A stretch of 64,000 bases of DNA from Verrucomicrobiia bacterium (GTDB taxonomy: Bacteria > Verrucomicrobiota > Verrucomicrobiia > Limisphaerales > JADLHS01): contig JAHCLO010000008.1 in the NCBI GenBank assembly GCA_026125285.1, forward strand, positions 62,001-126,000, in the 5' to 3' direction. How positions within the stretch are numbered: position 1 is the first letter of the stretch; each line of letters begins with the position of its first letter. This document shows positions 63,389 to 64,000 of the stretch, piece after piece. Made by a program: the position numbers and the translations under genes. The notes under the pieces were generated by a model. The model was not told the origin of the DNA and made no database searches. It was given only the letters and a program-made list of their open reading frames with translations.

Positions 63389-64000
63389 ATGCACATGAAT
63401 AAACCAGTTTTTAGCGGACCGCCGTCACCGGAGGAATTTCAACGGCAGCTTTCGGACTTCTTGCGGCAGCATCTCCAGAACAACCGCGCGGCGGCGGCGC
63501 CGGAGTCGGACGAGTCGGGTGCGGCAGAGCAGGAGAGGGTGGCGGCGAAAACGGCGGAGTTCGATTTCAAGTACAAGCCCCGCGAGGTGAAGGAGTATCT
63601 CGACCGTTTCGTGATCCGGCAGGACGAGGCCAAGAAAGTTCTCAGCGTGGCGCTGTGCGACCACTACCACCACGTGCGCCTGGCGCTTGACGGCAAAGAA
63701 TCCTCCAACTACGCCAAGCAAAACATCATTCTGATCGGCCCCACCGGCGTCGGCAAAACCTATCTGATCCGCAGCGCGGCCGAATTGATCGGCGTGCCGT
63801 TTGTAAAGGCGGATGCGACCAAATTCTCGGAGACCGGTTATGTCGGCGGCGACGTGGAGGACATGGTGCGCGATTTGGTGCGGTTGGCGGATGGAGACGT
63901 GGCCCGGGCGCAGTACGGCATCATTTACATTGACGAGATTGACAAGATCGCGGCGGCGACCAGTGCGTCAGGCCGCGATGTGAGCGGGCGCGGAGTGCAA
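63389..64000 (+). CDS. ClpX-like AAA+ unfoldase, 5' part (runs off the right edge)
   Basis: Starting with MHMNKPVFSGPP (ATG 63389, or 63395), the frame is open for 204 codons to the window end. It contains the ClpX-type Y(L)DRFVIRQDEAKKVLSVALCDHYHH, Walker A ILIGPTGVGKT, FSETGYVGGDVEDMVRDL and Walker B GIIYIDEIDKIA. The N-terminal C4 zinc-binding domain of standard ClpX is replaced by about 45 charged, alanine-rich residues (NNRAAAAPESDESG), so substrate and adaptor binding may differ. Chaperone for the ClpP protease is the likely role. The C-terminal two thirds are outside the window. Confidence 0.88.
   Translation, partial: MHMNKPVFSGPPSPEEFQRQLSDFLRQHLQNNRAAAAPESDESGAAEQERVAAKTAEFDFKYKPREVKEYLDRFVIRQDEAKKVLSVALCDHYHHVRLALDGKESSNYAKQNIILIGPTGVGKTYLIRSAAELIGVPFVKADATKFSETGYVGGDVEDMVRDLVRLADGDVARAQYGIIYIDEIDKIAAATSASGRDVSGRGVQ

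Overview
This 64 kb window is GC-rich, densely coding and chromosomal. Several things suggest a Verrucomicrobiota genome, possibly the Pedosphaera/Limisphaera side. They are large secreted Fn3, beta-helix, LamG and chitobiase-C-domain proteins, minor-pilin gene sets, an ECF sigma factor paired with a membrane Ser/Thr kinase, GH84 and sialidase glycan enzymes, and short palindromic repeats that also sit in frame inside genes. The phylum call is inference from gene content, because there is no rRNA in the window. No phage, CRISPR array or complete insertion sequence was seen.

Layout. 1-4.4 kb: a truncated membrane protein, tRNA-Ala(GGC) on the minus strand, and a 969-residue secreted protein with six tandem 106-residue repeats. 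4.6-9.3 kb: sufT, divergent from a glycosyltransferase gene that directly abuts glnE. 9.9-12.6 kb: a secreted alpha/beta hydrolase and a secreted zinc metalloprotease. 12.8-17.1 kb, minus strand: an HpcH/HpaI aldolase, a GH84 O-GlcNAcase-like enzyme translationally coupled to a separate acetyltransferase that looks like the C-terminal domain of eukaryotic O-GlcNAcase, and a DegT aminotransferase. A Tat-exported sialidase lies divergently. 18.8-21.9 kb: a two-gene unit that looks like a stator-type membrane motor or channel pair. 22-30 kb: CBS/DRTGG pyrophosphatase, flavin reductase, a short DUF772 protein, a weakly coding stretch, gdhA, and a KaiC-like/PEP-pyruvate-binding fusion. 30.3-38.7 kb: ECF sigma factor, Ser/Thr kinase and two large secreted beta-rich proteins. 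39.3-44.6 kb: Tat-exported phosphoesterase and oxidoreductase, then a three-gene minor-pilin operon. 45.1-50.6 kb: cysK, a short rho, a lipoprotein, a WYL regulator and a secreted acetyl-xylan-esterase-like enzyme. 50.9-62.6 kb: a LamG/propeller protein, then a tightly packed ten-gene operon. The right end holds a DUF4202 gene and the 5' part of a clpX-like gene that runs off the edge.

How the genes fit together. The ten-gene operon at 52,840-62,612 encodes a lipoprotein sugar-binding protein, a permease, an exported nucleoside hydrolase and ribokinase. These suggest periplasmic cleavage of nucleosides followed by ribose import and phosphorylation. A short-chain dehydrogenase, a ROK kinase lacking the usual zinc motif, a Gfo/Idh/MocA oxidoreductase, a SIS protein, a stand-alone core-MetE and an UlaG-like hydrolase follow in the same unit. 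No ABC ATPase is present. glnE and gdhA serve nitrogen metabolism. The glycan enzymes, esterase and secreted adhesive proteins fit a polysaccharide- and glycoprotein-degrading lifestyle.
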